Counted from the first letter of the stretch, positions 39,053-48,852 are shown. The stretch is 64,000 bases of DNA from DAOTWA01 sp963702935 (GCA_963702935.1 OY969772.1:1922001-1986000); one strand, 5' to 3'. A program made the numbers and translations. The notes: generated by a model not told the origin, from the letters alone.

Positions 39053-39532
39053 TTATAATACGATTTCTACCACTTGCCGCCGCACCCTCATGCGCGGGAT
39101 GGGCAGGGGCGGCTCCGCGCGGCAGGCGATCAGCACGTGGACGCGCGGGGGCAGGTAATCCAGCAACAGCCCTACCCGCTCGTGCACCTCTTCAGCCCAG
39201 ATGAGGTGATATTCGTCCAGCGCCAGCGCCAGCTCCCCCGGCTTCTCCGCCAGCGCGTTGACCAGCTCGATGATGTCCCCCTGGGGCTGAGGCGCGGCGC
39301 CCCACAGAACCCCCTTCAGGTCCGCCAAAAAGCGCTCGGCCTGGTTATCCTCCTCCACCAGGGAGAGCCGGGCCACGGCCACCCCGCAGCCCTCCGCCCA
39401 GCGCTGCAAGAGCGCCGACTTGCCCCACCCCGCCGGCGCGACGAGCAGCCCCAGCCGGTGGCTGAGCGCCTGGTCCAGGCGCTCCAACACGGCGGCTTGC
39501 TGGGGGATGAGTGAGGGCGGGGGAGGCTTCAT
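39053..39532 (-). pseudogene. Truncated MalT/LuxR-type ATP-dependent activator, N-terminal ATPase part only
   Basis: 159 residues with a P-loop (VAPAGWGKSALLQRW) and Walker-B-like LALALDEYHLIW, the start of the MalT/STAND ATPase that normally exceeds 800 residues and ends with a LuxR helix-turn-helix. Here it stops just after the CRAEPPLPIPRMRVRRQ segment. Nothing downstream continues it, so it is a decay product or a fragment left by rearrangement. Confidence 0.7.
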
Positions 39533-39535
39533 GGG

Positions 39536-39905
39536 AAGGATGAGGGATGAAGGCGGAAGGATGAGGAATTGGGCAATCAGGGATTAGGGATCAGGGATCA
39601 GGCGATCAGGGATCAGGCGATCAGGGAACAGGCGACCAGGGAACAGGCGACCAGGGATCAGGCGATCAGGGATCAGGCGATCAGGGATCAGGGATCAGGC
39701 GACCAGGGATCAGGAACCAGGCAACCAGGGATCAGGAACCAGGCAACCAGGAAACCTGCTCTCCTGATTGCCTGGTCGCCTGATTGCCTGATTGCCTCAT
39801 TACCTGATTGCCTCATTGCCTCATTGCCTGATTGCCTCATTGCCTCATTGCCTCATTACCTCATTGCCTGATTGCCTCATTACCTGATTGCCTCGCTGTC
39901 CACTG
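39536..39905. repeat. Array A of GATCAGG/CCTGATT repeats forming a long imperfect palindrome
   Basis: The left half holds about 25 units of 7-9 bases of the type CGATCAGG, GGATCAGG and CAACCAGG; the right half (from about 39765) holds the complement type CCTGATTG and CCTCATTG. The halves can fold onto each other over about 150 bp. Similar arrays lie at 51064, 51998 and 53030. Unit length and lack of spacers exclude a CRISPR array. Confidence 0.9.
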
Positions 39906-39929
39906 CCCACTGTCCACTGCCCACTAATC

Positions 39930-40748
39930 TCAGCTCATTGCCTGCGCTACCGCGAAGACCACGTAGGGCGCCAGCGCGATCAGCGCCATCAGCGGGTGGC
40001 CGCGCCGCGACTGGTTGCGGCTGTCCCAGTTGAACAGGTAGACCGCCAGCCCCAGCGCCAGGACGCCGCTGCTCAGCAGCACAATCGTAGCGGTCAGCGG
40101 GTTGAAGACCGTCTGCACCCCGTAAGCCGCGCCCAGCAGGGCTTGCATGGCGTGCGCCGTGGGCAACAGCGCCGAGACGGGCTGGATCGATTTGGGCAGC
40201 ATGTCCAGGGGCACCATCAAGCCGCCCAGCAGCATGGAGGGCAGGAAGATGCCCTGCGAATAGAAGATGGTGGCGCGCGCGTTGGCCGAGACCACCCCGA
40301 TCAGCGTGCCGATGGCGCCGAAGGTGAAGGTGGTGGCCAGGGTCAGCAGGGCCAGATACAGCCAGTTCTGCGGCTCCGTCCCACCGAACAGCGGCCCGCC
40401 GGTCACCGCGATGACGGCGCACACCAGGAGACCGTGGATCATGGCGCTCTGCATAGGGATCACCAGGATGGAAGCGGCCGGCACCCCGTTGATCTTGAAG
40501 CTGCGGAAGATGCCCGCCTCACGCGCTTCCACCAGCGGCGAGGGCAGCCCCAGGATCGTGCCGCACATGGCGGCGAACACGATCATGGCGGGGATCAGCA
40601 CCGCTTTGAAGCCGGGGTTGATCTGCGTCATCACCAGCCCCATCATGGCGTAGAAGGCCAGGGGGAAGAGATAATTGAGGAAGGACTGCGAAGGGTTGCG
40701 TAAGCCCGTCTTGAACTCGAAGGCGAAATGATTGAGATAAGCGCTCAT
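39930..40748 (-). CDS. ABC-2-type transporter permease
   Basis: 272 residues, six membrane helices: FEFKTGLRNPSQSFLNYLFP as the N-terminal cytoplasmic helix, VFAAMCGTILGLPSPLVEAR and the conserved GTLIGVVSANARATIF and GGLMVPLDMLP segments of ABC-2 exporters. It overlaps the ATPase gene by 4 bases (40745-40748). Together they form an efflux pump for a drug, lipid or peptide. Confidence 0.9.
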   Translation of the reverse strand: MSAYLNHFAFEFKTGLRNPSQSFLNYLFPLAFYAMMGLVMTQINPGFKAVLIPAMIVFAAMCGTILGLPSPLVEAREAGIFRSFKINGVPAASILVIPMQSAMIHGLLVCAVIAVTGGPLFGGTEPQNWLYLALLTLATTFTFGAIGTLIGVVSANARATIFYSQGIFLPSMLLGGLMVPLDMLPKSIQPVSALLPTAHAMQALLGAAYGVQTVFNPLTATIVLLSSGVLALGLAVYLFNWDSRNQSRRGHPLMALIALAPYVVFAVAQAMS

Positions 40749-41662
40749 TGCTTGGCTCCCGTCTGAGTAATCTCCAGGAAACGTTCTTCCAACGAAGGGC
40801 GCTCGACCCGCAGGTCTACCAGCTTGTCGCCCTTCTCGCGCACGTAATCCAGCACGGCCGAGACGGTCGGGCCGGGATCGGTGCTGTAATAGATGACGTA
40901 CTCTTCCTTGACGGCCTTCTGCGAGACGGCCGGGAAGACCGTGCCGTTCTGTTGCAGGATGGCGTTCTCGGTGCTCACCGAGACCTTGGTGAGGCCCTCC
41001 CCGGTAGCGGTCAGCTCGCGCGGGCTGCCCTCTGCCACGATCTTGCCGCGCAGCAGGATGGCCACCCGGTCGGCCATTTTCTCAGCCTCGGCCATGTCGT
41101 GCGTGGCCAGCAGGATGGCCGCGCCCTCTTCGCGCAGCTCCTGCATGATGCTGTGCAGCACGCTGCGCGAGTCCACGTCCAGTCCGGCGGTAGGCTCGTC
41201 CAGTACCACGATCTGCGGACGATGCGCCATAGCCAGCGCCAGGGCCAGGCGGCGTTGCTGCCCGGTGGAGAGGTCCTTGAACTGGAATTTCTGCTTCTCC
41301 TCCAGCCCCATGCGCGCCAGCAGGTCGTAGCGCGGCGCCACGCCGTGATAGGCGCAGAAGAAGCGCATGGCCTCGGCCGGGGTCATGGTAGCGGGCAGGC
41401 CCGAGTTCTGCAACTGCACGCCGATGGCGTTGCGCAGCTTGAGCGCCTCGCGGGTGGGGTCCACCCCCAGGATCGAGATCGCCCCGCCGTCCGGCTTGCG
41501 GATGCCTTCCAGGCTTTCCAGGGTAGTGGTCTTGCCGGCCCCGTTGGGGCCCAGCAGCCCGAAGATCTCCCCACGCTGCACTTCGAAGCTCACCCCGTCC
41601 ACGGCCTGGAAGCTGCCGTAAGCCTTGCGTAAATCCTTTACCGAAAGCACTGATTCTTTCAT
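40745..41662 (-). CDS. ABC transporter ATP-binding protein (drug/lipid exporter type)
   Basis: 305 residues from ATG 41662 (AGGGAAAAG upstream; two in-frame ATGs further up lack a ribosome-binding site). Walker A GPNGAGKTT, signature LSTGQQRR, Walker B VVLDEPTAGLD and the switch His (ATHD). The C-terminal DUF4162-like tail (RVERPSLEERFLEITQ) marks CcmA/DrrA-type exporters. Pairs with the permease. Confidence 0.95.
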   Translation of the reverse strand: MKESVLSVKDLRKAYGSFQAVDGVSFEVQRGEIFGLLGPNGAGKTTTLESLEGIRKPDGGAISILGVDPTREALKLRNAIGVQLQNSGLPATMTPAEAMRFFCAYHGVAPRYDLLARMGLEEKQKFQFKDLSTGQQRRLALALAMAHRPQIVVLDEPTAGLDVDSRSVLHSIMQELREEGAAILLATHDMAEAEKMADRVAILLRGKIVAEGSPRELTATGEGLTKVSVSTENAILQQNGTVFPAVSQKAVKEEYVIYYSTDPGPTVSAVLDYVREKGDKLVDLRVERPSLEERFLEITQTGAKQ

Positions 41663-41982
41663 CTTTTCCCTCACTGGCAAACTCACTGATTCGTTATTTT
41701 GGTTGTCCATAGTATAGCCAGGGGAGGAGCGCCCGTCATCCCTCGCGAGAGTGAACCGCGCGGGTGATTCCGCCGCCGGGAGGGCGCTCATCCTTAAGAG
41801 TGAGAGGAATTCGGAATTTTAGATTGTAGATTGCTGATTGTGGATTGTGGATTAGGAAAATGGCCCCCCGTAAACGTAGGGCGGATTTCCAAATCCGCCG
41901 TTTTGGCTCTTAGCCCCCCTTCCTAAGGGGGGTTGGGGGGATTCCGGGTCACCCCCACCAACGAATTGGGGGAATTCCAGGA

Positions 41983-42922
41983 TTACTTCAGCCAGTACAG
42001 CAGCCCTTCCAGCGCCACAGCGTACACCCGGTAGGGCTTGGGCCCCACGTAGACCTGGTCGTTGATGAAAATGGTGGGCGTGCCGTAGAAATTCGTCTTG
42101 GTGATCTGGCTCAACTGCCCCTTGATCAGATCCTCCGTCAGCGGATCGTCCACACATTGCTTGACCTGCGCCGCGTCCAGGCCCAATCCGGCCACGGTCT
42201 TCAACGCGAAGTCCTCGTCGTCCAGGTTGGGCTTATCCGTGGTGAAGAGCAGGTCGTTCAACTGCCAGTATTTGGCCGGATCCTGCCGGTAGACGCATTG
42301 CCCCACGCGCGTCATCAAATCCGTCCTGGTCTTGACCGGGTAATCCAGGAAAGTGAAGCTGGCCCCGCTCCTGGCCACCAGCTTCTTGATCTCCGGGTAG
42401 GCCTCGCGCGTGAAGTCGCAGGCGTAGCAGCCCACCATGACGATCTGGTCTGGAGGCGCCCTCGTTCAGCACGGGGAAGCCCCGCAGGTCGACCCCATCC
42501 AGGGTCAAATCCGCTCCGCTGGTGGGCTTGACCTTGCAGGTGCCTGAGACCGTGGAGACCTCGTTGTTGGAGCCGCTCGGGTCGAACACGCAAAAGGCGG
42601 CCTGGTTTAGGCCGTTGCAGCTCCCGGTGACGTAGAACAAATACACCCCGCGCACGGCCCAGACGCTGCTGGCCAGCATGAGCAGGAAAAAGACCCAGGA
42701 GAGCAGCTCGAAGTTCTTGTTCAGCACGCGCGCGGCCGTCTCGGAGCGGGTGATCACGCTGCCCAGGATCTTGGCCTTCATTTTCTCGTCGAAGCCGGAG
42801 TTGCAGGGCCGCAGGGTTACCCGGCGAAAGACGCAGTCCAGCGCCTCTTTGGCCAGCGCGCGGTTGGTGGCGCTGAAGATCCCCAGGATGGACAGTACGA
42901 CGAATGCGACGATGCAGAACAT
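41983..42922 (-). CDS. Membrane-anchored DsbA-like thiol oxidoreductase, one frameshift
   Basis: 312 residues after correction. Two N-terminal helices (IVAFVVLSILGIF and FFLLMLASSVWAVRG) and a short Cys-containing loop precede a thioredoxin-fold domain with active site GCYACDF (CxxC), cis-Pro loop FYGTPTIFIND and a final helix. The frame breaks near 42447; removing one A gives GASDQIVMVGCYACDF. It probably exchanges disulfides in exported proteins. It begins 5 bases after the SufS-like gene, so the two are an operon. Confidence 0.82.
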
Positions 42923-42927
42923 AGGCC

Positions 42928-44139
42928 CTAGAGCACCTTTCTGATTTTCTTCAGGCTGGCGCTGAACAGCGCCGCTTCTTCCTGGGTGTTGTAGAAATAC
43001 GCGGAAGCGCGCACCGAGCCTTTGATCTGGTGGGCGTTGAACCAGGAATGCACGCAATGCTGCCCGGAGCGCACCAGCACGCCCGCCATCTGATCCAGCA
43101 TCAAGGCGATGCGGTGCGAGTCGATGCCTTCGATAGTAAATGAAACGACCCCACCACGCAGCCGCGGGTCGGGCGGGCCGAGCAGCTTGAGGCCGGGGAT
43201 GTCCGCTGATCTCCGCCGTGATCAGCTCGTTGAGCAGCAGCTCCTGCTTCTCGATGGCGTCGAAGCCCACGTCTTCCAGGTATTTCACGGCGGCGCCCAG
43301 CCCGATGATGCCCGGCGTAATCTTGCAGGCCGGCCTCGAACTTCTCCGGCGGGGGCAGGAATTGGCACGCATCGTAGGTGGAATTGAGCCACCGTATCGC
43401 CGCCCACCAGGAAGGGTTCCATCTCCTCCAGCAGGGCATACTTGCCATACAGCACGCCCGTGCCTGAAGGACCCAGCATCTTGTGCCCCGAGAAGGCCAG
43501 GAAATCCACGTCCAGGGCCTTCACGTTGATCTTGCGGTGGGGGGCCGTTTGGGCTGCGTCCAGCAGCACCAGCGAGCCGTTGGAATGGGCGCGCTTGATC
43601 GACCTCGGCCGCCGGCACGCTCACCCCGTCCAGGTTGGAGGTGTACCCCAGGGAGACCAGCTTCACCCGCTTATCCAGGCGCGCCTCGAAGGCGGCCAGG
43701 TCGAAGGTGTTGTCCTCCTTGGAAGGCACGATGCGGATCTCCACCCCCGTTTCCTGGCCAGCATCTGCCAGGGGATCAGGTTGGAGTTGTGCTCCTTATC
43801 GGAGATCAGCACCACGTCGCCCTTTTGCCAGCTCAAGGAGTTGGCCACCAGGTTGATGCCCTCGGTGGTGTTGCGTGTGAACACGATCTCCTCTTTTTTG
43901 GCGGCGTTGAGGAATTTCGCCATCGCGCCGCGCGCCTGGTCGCAGTTGCGGGTGACTTCGGCGGCCAGTTGGTGCATGCTGCGCCCGCTGCACGCCGAAG
44001 ACTTCAGGTAATACTGGTCGATGGCCTCGATGACGGAGCGGGGACGCAGGCTCTGGCAGGCGCTGTCGAAGTAAGTGAGGGCCTTGTGGCCGTTGTCTTG
44101 CAGGAGGGGAAAATCCTGGCGAATTTTTCGAAGGTCCAT
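42928..44139 (-). pseudogene. SufS/CsdA-like cysteine desulfurase (class V aminotransferase) with at least five frameshifts
   Basis: Fragments in three frames align in order to one class V aminotransferase: start MDLRKIRQDFPLLQ, then SACSGRSMHQLAAE, VFTRNTTEGINLVANSL, VSLGYTSNLDGV, LDAAQTAPH, the PLP lysine in FSGHKMLGPSG, FEAGLQDY, GIIGLGAAVKYLE, VVSFTIEGIDSHR and the active Cys loop RSGQHCVHSW. So the whole gene is present with key residues intact, but the frame breaks near 43745, 43590, 43395, 43325 and 43205. Such density is unusual even here, so consensus error or recent decay are both possible. The intact enzyme would release sulfur from Cys for Fe-S assembly. Confidence 0.8.
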
Positions 44140-44218
44140 GGCAAATATTATAACTTTAAAACTTGTGATTTTAAGTCACGAAAATGTCCCGCCCCGGCGT
44201 GGCCCTTCTCAGATTTAG

Positions 44219-44375
44219 CCTGTCATTGCGAGTTATCCCACAGCGCCGAGGCGCTCTTCTTTCGAGAAGAAACCATCGCGGAGTGTCATTGCGAGCGTTC
44301 TGTGCGAAGCAATCTGGGTGCCAGCCGAGAGATCGCCACGCCCTGGGGAGAGCGCCCAGGGCTCGCGATGACGCA
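44219..44375. repeat. TGTCATTGCGAG dispersed repeat, copy 1
   Basis: TGTCATTGCGAGTTATCCC and TGTCATTGCGAGCGTTCTG start two adjacent units; the second contains GAAGCAATCTGGGTGCC and CTCGCGATGAC, and a CCCTGGG/CCCAGGG stem. The inverted relative is at 49129-49245. This wording is shared by dispersed repeats of many bacteria. Confidence 0.7.
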
Positions 44376-44532
44376 AATTCAAGGTAACGCGAGAATGCCG
44401 TGCTTGCCCCGGCGGCGCCGGGACGAGGAGGGGAAGCTCAGCCGCATAATAGAAGATTGGATATAATAGATACGGCAAGTCCATTTTCCGGTCGGCGTGG
44501 ACTTCTCGGATATTCTTGGGTGGAGGCGAAGC

Positions 44533-46407
44533 ATGTCCCATTTTCCTTTTCGGCGGCGGGTTGAGCGCGCGTTACCCGGGCTTTCGCGGGCTTTTCGCCT
44601 GGCGCTGCTGGGGCTGACCCTGGGAGCGCTGTTCCTGTCCGCCGCGCCCGTCTCGGCCCACGCCTACCTGCTGCGCTCCACACCCGCGGCCAACGCGCAC
44701 CTGGATCACTCCCCCGCGCAGATCGACATGTTCTTCAGCGAGCCGCTCGAGCCGCAGCTCAGCGACATCGCCGTGTACGACGCCGGCGGGGCGCGGGTGG
44801 ACCAGCACACCACCCGCCTCGACCCGGCTGACGCCACCCACCTGTCGGCCAGCCTGCCCCCCTTGAAGGACGGCATCTACCTGGTCACCTGGAAGGTCAT
44901 CTCCATCTCGGACGGGCACCTGACCGGCGGCTCCTTTCCCATCCTGATCGGGGACGTGTCCGCCGGCGCAGCTTCTACCTTGCAGGCGGCGCCCCCGGCG
45001 CCGGCTTCCACGCTGCCCGGCCAGGCGCTGGTCAAGGGGCTGCTCTATCTGGCGGTCGCCATTCTGGCCGGCGGGGCAATCTTCGAGCGCTTTGCCTGGC
45101 GGCCGGCGGCGCGCGCCCTGGGCGAGGAGCAGGCGGGCCTGGCGGGCTATGCGCCCCTCTTGCGGCGCTATTTCCTGGTGGGGCTGGCCCTGCTGGGAAC
45201 CGCCAGCCTGCTGGGCGTGCTGGTCGAAGCGGCGGCCTTCGAGGGTGGGTGGATCCTGCCGCCCTGGGATCCCGAAGTGCTCACCATTCTGACCGGCGCG
45301 CGCTACGGCCTGCTGGCCCTGGCGCGCCTGGCGGCCCTGTTCGCCCTGGCCGGGGTGCTGCTGCCCTCGCCCAACCGCTGGAACCGCTGGGCGGCGCTGC
45401 CGCTGCTGGCCCTCCTGCTGCTCAGCGTGAGCCTGGGCAGCCACGCCGCCGCCCAATCCAACCCCTGGATGATCGCCGCCGACCTGGCCCATCTGCTGGC
45501 CGCCTCCGTCTGGGTGGGCGGGCTAGGATTGTTCCTGGCCAGCCTCTGGTGGGCGCGCCGCTGGGAGCCGCAGCAGCGCACGCGTCTGGCGGCCTTCCTC
45601 CTGCCGCGCTTCTCGACCCTGGCCATGATCAGCGTAGGCGTCCTGGGCCTGACCGGCGTCTACGCGGCGCTGACGGACGTCGGCTCGTGGGACGGGCTGC
45701 TGAATACGGATTACGGGCGCGTGCTGCTGGTCAAGCTGTTGGCCGCGCTGGTGATGCTCGCCCTGGGAGGCGTCAACCACTTCGTCATCAGGCCGCGCAT
45801 TCAGGCAGCGGCCCAGGTCGCGCCGGGCGACGCGAGCCGGGTGCAGGGCTTCCTCAAATTCTTGTCGGCGGAGGCCGCTCTGGGAGCCCTGCTGCTCTTG
45901 TGGGTGGGTGTGTTCACCTCGCTGCCCATGGCCAACGAGCAGGCCAGCATTCCCAGGCTAACCCAGACCCTCCAGGCCGACGATCTGACCCTGAAGCTGA
46001 CCGTCTCGCCCGGCCGCGTGGGGGTGAACACCTACACCCTGGCGCTGGCCACCAGCGCAGACGGCAAGCCGCTGACCCAGGCCAACGAGGTCGATCTGTT
46101 ATTCTTCCCCAGCGACGTGTCCATCCCGCCCAGCACGGCGGTGCTCGCCAACCAGGGGAACGGGATCTACAGCATCCAGGGCGCCTACCTGAGCTTTGCG
46201 GATCTATGGCAGGTGCGCGTGGCGGTGCGCCGCCCGGATCGCTTCGACACCTTCGCCGACTTCTCGGTGGATACCCGCCCCGGCGGATCCCTGCCGCAGA
46301 ACGTGGTAGCCGGAACGCTCCTGGGCCTGACGGCCCTGGCGGCTGCCTTCGCGGTTTACATGCTCGCCGGGCGCAAGGGCGGGCCGCCGCTTCCGGCCAA
46401 TTTCTGA
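44533..46407 (+). CDS. CopC-CopD fusion, copper resistance/uptake protein
   Basis: 624 residues. ATG 44533 follows GGAGG. The signal peptide ends at SAHAYLLRSTPAANAHL, where the mature protein begins with His as in CopC (copper ligand). The CopC domain (to residue about 125) has a beta-sandwich with HLDHSPAQIDMFFSEPLE. The CopD membrane domain has about eight helices with conserved His in GSHAAAQ and HLLAASVWVGGLGLF. A C-terminal soluble domain is YtkA-like. CopC hands copper to the CopD channel. A TATAAT (44462-44467) is the likely -10 box. The downstream TMEM175-like gene is 35 bases away. Confidence 0.92.
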   Translation: MSHFPFRRRVERALPGLSRAFRLALLGLTLGALFLSAAPVSAHAYLLRSTPAANAHLDHSPAQIDMFFSEPLEPQLSDIAVYDAGGARVDQHTTRLDPADATHLSASLPPLKDGIYLVTWKVISISDGHLTGGSFPILIGDVSAGAASTLQAAPPAPASTLPGQALVKGLLYLAVAILAGGAIFERFAWRPAARALGEEQAGLAGYAPLLRRYFLVGLALLGTASLLGVLVEAAAFEGGWILPPWDPEVLTILTGARYGLLALARLAALFALAGVLLPSPNRWNRWAALPLLALLLLSVSLGSHAAAQSNPWMIAADLAHLLAASVWVGGLGLFLASLWWARRWEPQQRTRLAAFLLPRFSTLAMISVGVLGLTGVYAALTDVGSWDGLLNTDYGRVLLVKLLAALVMLALGGVNHFVIRPRIQAAAQVAPGDASRVQGFLKFLSAEAALGALLLLWVGVFTSLPMANEQASIPRLTQTLQADDLTLKLTVSPGRVGVNTYTLALATSADGKPLTQANEVDLLFFPSDVSIPPSTAVLANQGNGIYSIQGAYLSFADLWQVRVAVRRPDRFDTFADFSVDTRPGGSLPQNVVAGTLLGLTALAAAFAVYMLAGRKGGPPLPANF

Positions 46408-46442
46408 GGATTCGCGCCAGGGCGGCCATTGGGAGATTCGAG

Positions 46443-47018
46443 ATGGATAAAGGACGCGTGGAGGCGTTCAGCGATGGCGTGATTGCCATCCTCATCACCA
46501 TCATGGTGCTCGAGCTGGCGGCCCCGCGCGGCGCCGCTCTGGCCGACTTGATCCCGCTGGCGCCGGTCTTTCTGAGCTACGTGCTCAGCTTCATCTTCCT
46601 GGGCATCTACTGGAGCAACCACCACCACTTGCTCCAGGCCGCCGAGCGCGTGGACGGCCGCGTCCTGTGGGCCAATTTGCACCTGCTGTTCTGGCTGTCG
46701 CTCATTCCCTTCGTCACCGGCTGGATGGGCGAGAATCGCTTTGCCGTTTGGCCCGTCGCGCTGTACGGCGTGGTGCTGTTGTTCGCCTCCATCGCCTACT
46801 ACCTCCTCGCCCGCGCCCTCATCGCCCTGCACGGCAGCAATTCGCTCCTGGCCGCCGCCCTGGGCCGCGATTTCAAAGGCAAGGTGTCCTCGTTGATCTA
46901 CGCGGTCGCCATTCCACTGGCGCTGGTGAACGCCTGGATCGCCTTTGGGCTGTACGTCGTGGTGGCCATCGTGTGGCTCATACCCGACCGTCGCATCGAA
47001 AAGATCCTTGCCCGTTGA
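46443..47018 (+). CDS. TMEM175-family potassium channel (DUF1211)
   Basis: 191 residues. The diagnostic FSDG motif is in RVEAFSDGVIAILITIMVLE, helix 1, with the FLGIYWSNHHHLL segment in helix 3; six helices in all. Bacterial TMEM175 proteins form tetrameric leak-type K+ channels. Whether it works with the copper gene upstream is unknown. Confidence 0.92.
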   Translation: MDKGRVEAFSDGVIAILITIMVLELAAPRGAALADLIPLAPVFLSYVLSFIFLGIYWSNHHHLLQAAERVDGRVLWANLHLLFWLSLIPFVTGWMGENRFAVWPVALYGVVLLFASIAYYLLARALIALHGSNSLLAAALGRDFKGKVSSLIYAVAIPLALVNAWIAFGLYVVVAIVWLIPDRRIEKILAR

Positions 47019-47029
47019 GGTGTACATTC

Positions 47030-47120
47030 GCGTTTTCCCCACGCTCTTACTCTCTACTCCCTACTCCCTGTTCCCTACTCCCTGTTCCCTATTCCCCTTC
47101 CTTGCAATCTTGTAGGTATT
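47030..47120. repeat. Low-complexity CTCCCTACTCCCTGTTCC repeat
   Basis: TACTCCC and TGTTCCC units alternate in the 3' region of the TMEM175 gene; then a TTTTT-rich stretch with no gene until 47238. It resembles the low-complexity ends of the CAGG arrays elsewhere. Confidence 0.6.
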
Positions 47121-47237
47121 GTTTTTTCCTTTTTGTTATACAATAGTTTCGTAAGGAGTGTCGCAAACAACTCTTTGGCCTGTATTTAACCACGCCCGAG
47201 GTCCCCTGAGGCCGAAGGCAGGTGGGAGGGTGAGTTC

Positions 47238-48053
47238 ATGGATGTTCGCACACTGTTGATCGTCGCCTTCGTCTGCGTGACGCTGGGATATCTGGCCGGA
47301 GCGCTGGTGAGCTCTCTCACCCGCGAAAAGGAGCCCGACGAAAAGGACCTGGAAGGCGGGCGCGTAGAAAGCGCGGCCACTTCCGGCCCGCCGCCCGCTG
47401 CCATTCCACGCGCCTCTCGTCCCGGACGCCTGGTGGCCGCCCTGTGGCGCGCCCCCGAGGGCAACGCCTTGCAGGTGGAGGTGGACGGCAAGATGCTGCG
47501 GGTACACTCCGAGCTGAAGTATGAGCAGCGCGAGCGCCTGGAGAAGGCCGTCCTGGAGCTGAAAGCCTGGCTGGGCTACGGGCAGCCGTCCGCGCCGGCC
47601 CCGAGCCCCGCAGCGGAGCCTTCCGCCGCGGCGCCCAAACCGGTCACCGGCGCGCTGAAGACCGCCGGCGAGCCGCTCCCACCCTCCCCTGCGGTCGCGA
47701 CCCCCCGGCCCGCCACCGGCCCGCTCAAGCCGGCCACGGGGCAGCTCCGCCCGCCCGATACCGGCCCGCTCAGGCCCAGGGGCACCGGCGCGCTGACCCC
47801 GCCCTCCGGCGCGCCCGCCGTCAAAGACACCGGGCCGCTCAGCATCGTGGCTCAGGTGGACGAGATCTTGCAGGAAAAGCTGGCCAATTCCTCCCTGGCC
47901 AGCCGCGGCATCCGCCTGGCGGAAATGCCTCATCACGGCGTGATCGTGTGGATCGGGCTGGATCACTACGAGGGCATCGAAGCCGTGCCCGACGCGGAGG
48001 TGCGCGACCTGATCCGCGAATCGGTCAAGGAGTGGGAAACGCGCTATAGCTGA
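47238..48053 (+). CDS. Membrane-anchored Pro-rich protein with TGPL repeats
   Basis: 271 residues: one N-terminal membrane helix (VCVTLGYLAGALVSSL), a small folded region (ALQVEVDGKMLRVHSELKYE), a Pro/Ala-rich linker with repeated TGxL motifs (TGPLKP, TGQLRPP, TGPLRP, TGALTP, TGPLS) and a C-terminal segment VDEILQEKLANSSLASRG then VIVWIGLDHYEGIEAVPD. The C-terminal part looks conserved; no function is recognised. The TGPL linker is the odd feature. Its 3' end is partly duplicated near 48786. Confidence 0.75.
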   Translation: MDVRTLLIVAFVCVTLGYLAGALVSSLTREKEPDEKDLEGGRVESAATSGPPPAAIPRASRPGRLVAALWRAPEGNALQVEVDGKMLRVHSELKYEQRERLEKAVLELKAWLGYGQPSAPAPSPAAEPSAAAPKPVTGALKTAGEPLPPSPAVATPRPATGPLKPATGQLRPPDTGPLRPRGTGALTPPSGAPAVKDTGPLSIVAQVDEILQEKLANSSLASRGIRLAEMPHHGVIVWIGLDHYEGIEAVPDAEVRDLIRESVKEWETRYS

Positions 48054-48198
48054 TTTTTGAGTATAGAGTTGAAGAACGAGAGTGGTGAGTGGAGAGTAGT
48101 TAATGCCTCTACGCTTGTTGTGAGTCTCTGATCCTGCAAATCTTGAGGCGCGCCACGCATCGTATGGGGGAAACTATGCCGAAAACAAGGGGGGCACA

Positions 48199-48718
48199 AT
48201 GAATGAGTTTGGCTTTAAGAGCATTACACGCGAAAATTGGCTTCAACCCGATGAAATTTTGAGTGGATTTGTTAAACTTACACCACATGGGCCCGAGTCG
48301 ATCACTTCCGATGATTTGCTCGGTGACATTTTCAGAGTCTCGGCTTAGCGAATCGGTTCCTCGGGAAGTAAGGGCTCTTTTTGAGGTGGCTCGCGGTGCT
48401 ATGTGTTATGGCTATTTCTTCTACCCATTGTATACACTGACATTTGAACAACTTTTCAGAGTAGCTGAAGCCGCTGTTACTCTCAAATGCAAGTCGTTAT
48501 CTGCCCCAAAGAATGTGAAGAACTTCGCCAACAAGGTTGACTATCTCATAGCGAAGTCTGTAATCCCAGAGAGTGAAAAGTTAAGATGGGAGGGTATACG
48601 CGGTTTGCGGAATATCGCATCGCACCCAGAGAGCCAATCAATAGTCGTGCCAGGAGACGCATTGCACGAACTACGGCTGATTGCTACTATCATTAACAGG
48701 CTCTTTGGCAGCGCCTAA
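48199..48718 (+). CDS. Small unrecognised helical protein, one frameshift, low GC
   Basis: 172 residues if one T near 48336 is removed. ATG 48199 follows AAGGGGGG. The C-terminal half (FEVARGAMCYGYFFYPLYTLT, FEQLFRVAEAAVTLKCKSL and RGLRNIASHPESQSIV) suggests a helical RNA- or nucleotide-binding fold with a His-Pro pair near the end, but no family is recognised. GC is much lower than the neighbours and a short duplicate of the preceding gene end lies on its far side, so this is probably an inserted segment. Confidence 0.5.
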
Positions 48719-48785
48719 ACCACGCACACGGCAAGTCCCAAGAGGTCATCGACTGCTCACTAGTAAAAAAGGCCCGTTCAGACTG

Positions 48786-48852
48786 GGAGGCATCGAAGCC
48801 GTGCCCGACTTGATCGCGAGTCGGTCAAAAAGTAAGAAGAGCGCTATAGCTG
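48786..48852 (+). repeat. Degenerate copy of the 3' end of the 47238-48053 gene
   Basis: GGCATCGAAGCCGTGCCCGA recurs exactly (47980 and 48790), then TCGGTCAA and GCGCTATAGCTGATT match with gaps in between. The two copies bracket the low-GC gene at 48199-48718. Confidence 0.75.

Noticed and set aside
39536..39905. Possible CRISPR array
   Set aside because: The unit is 7-9 bases with no spacers and turns into its complement; no cas genes are present.
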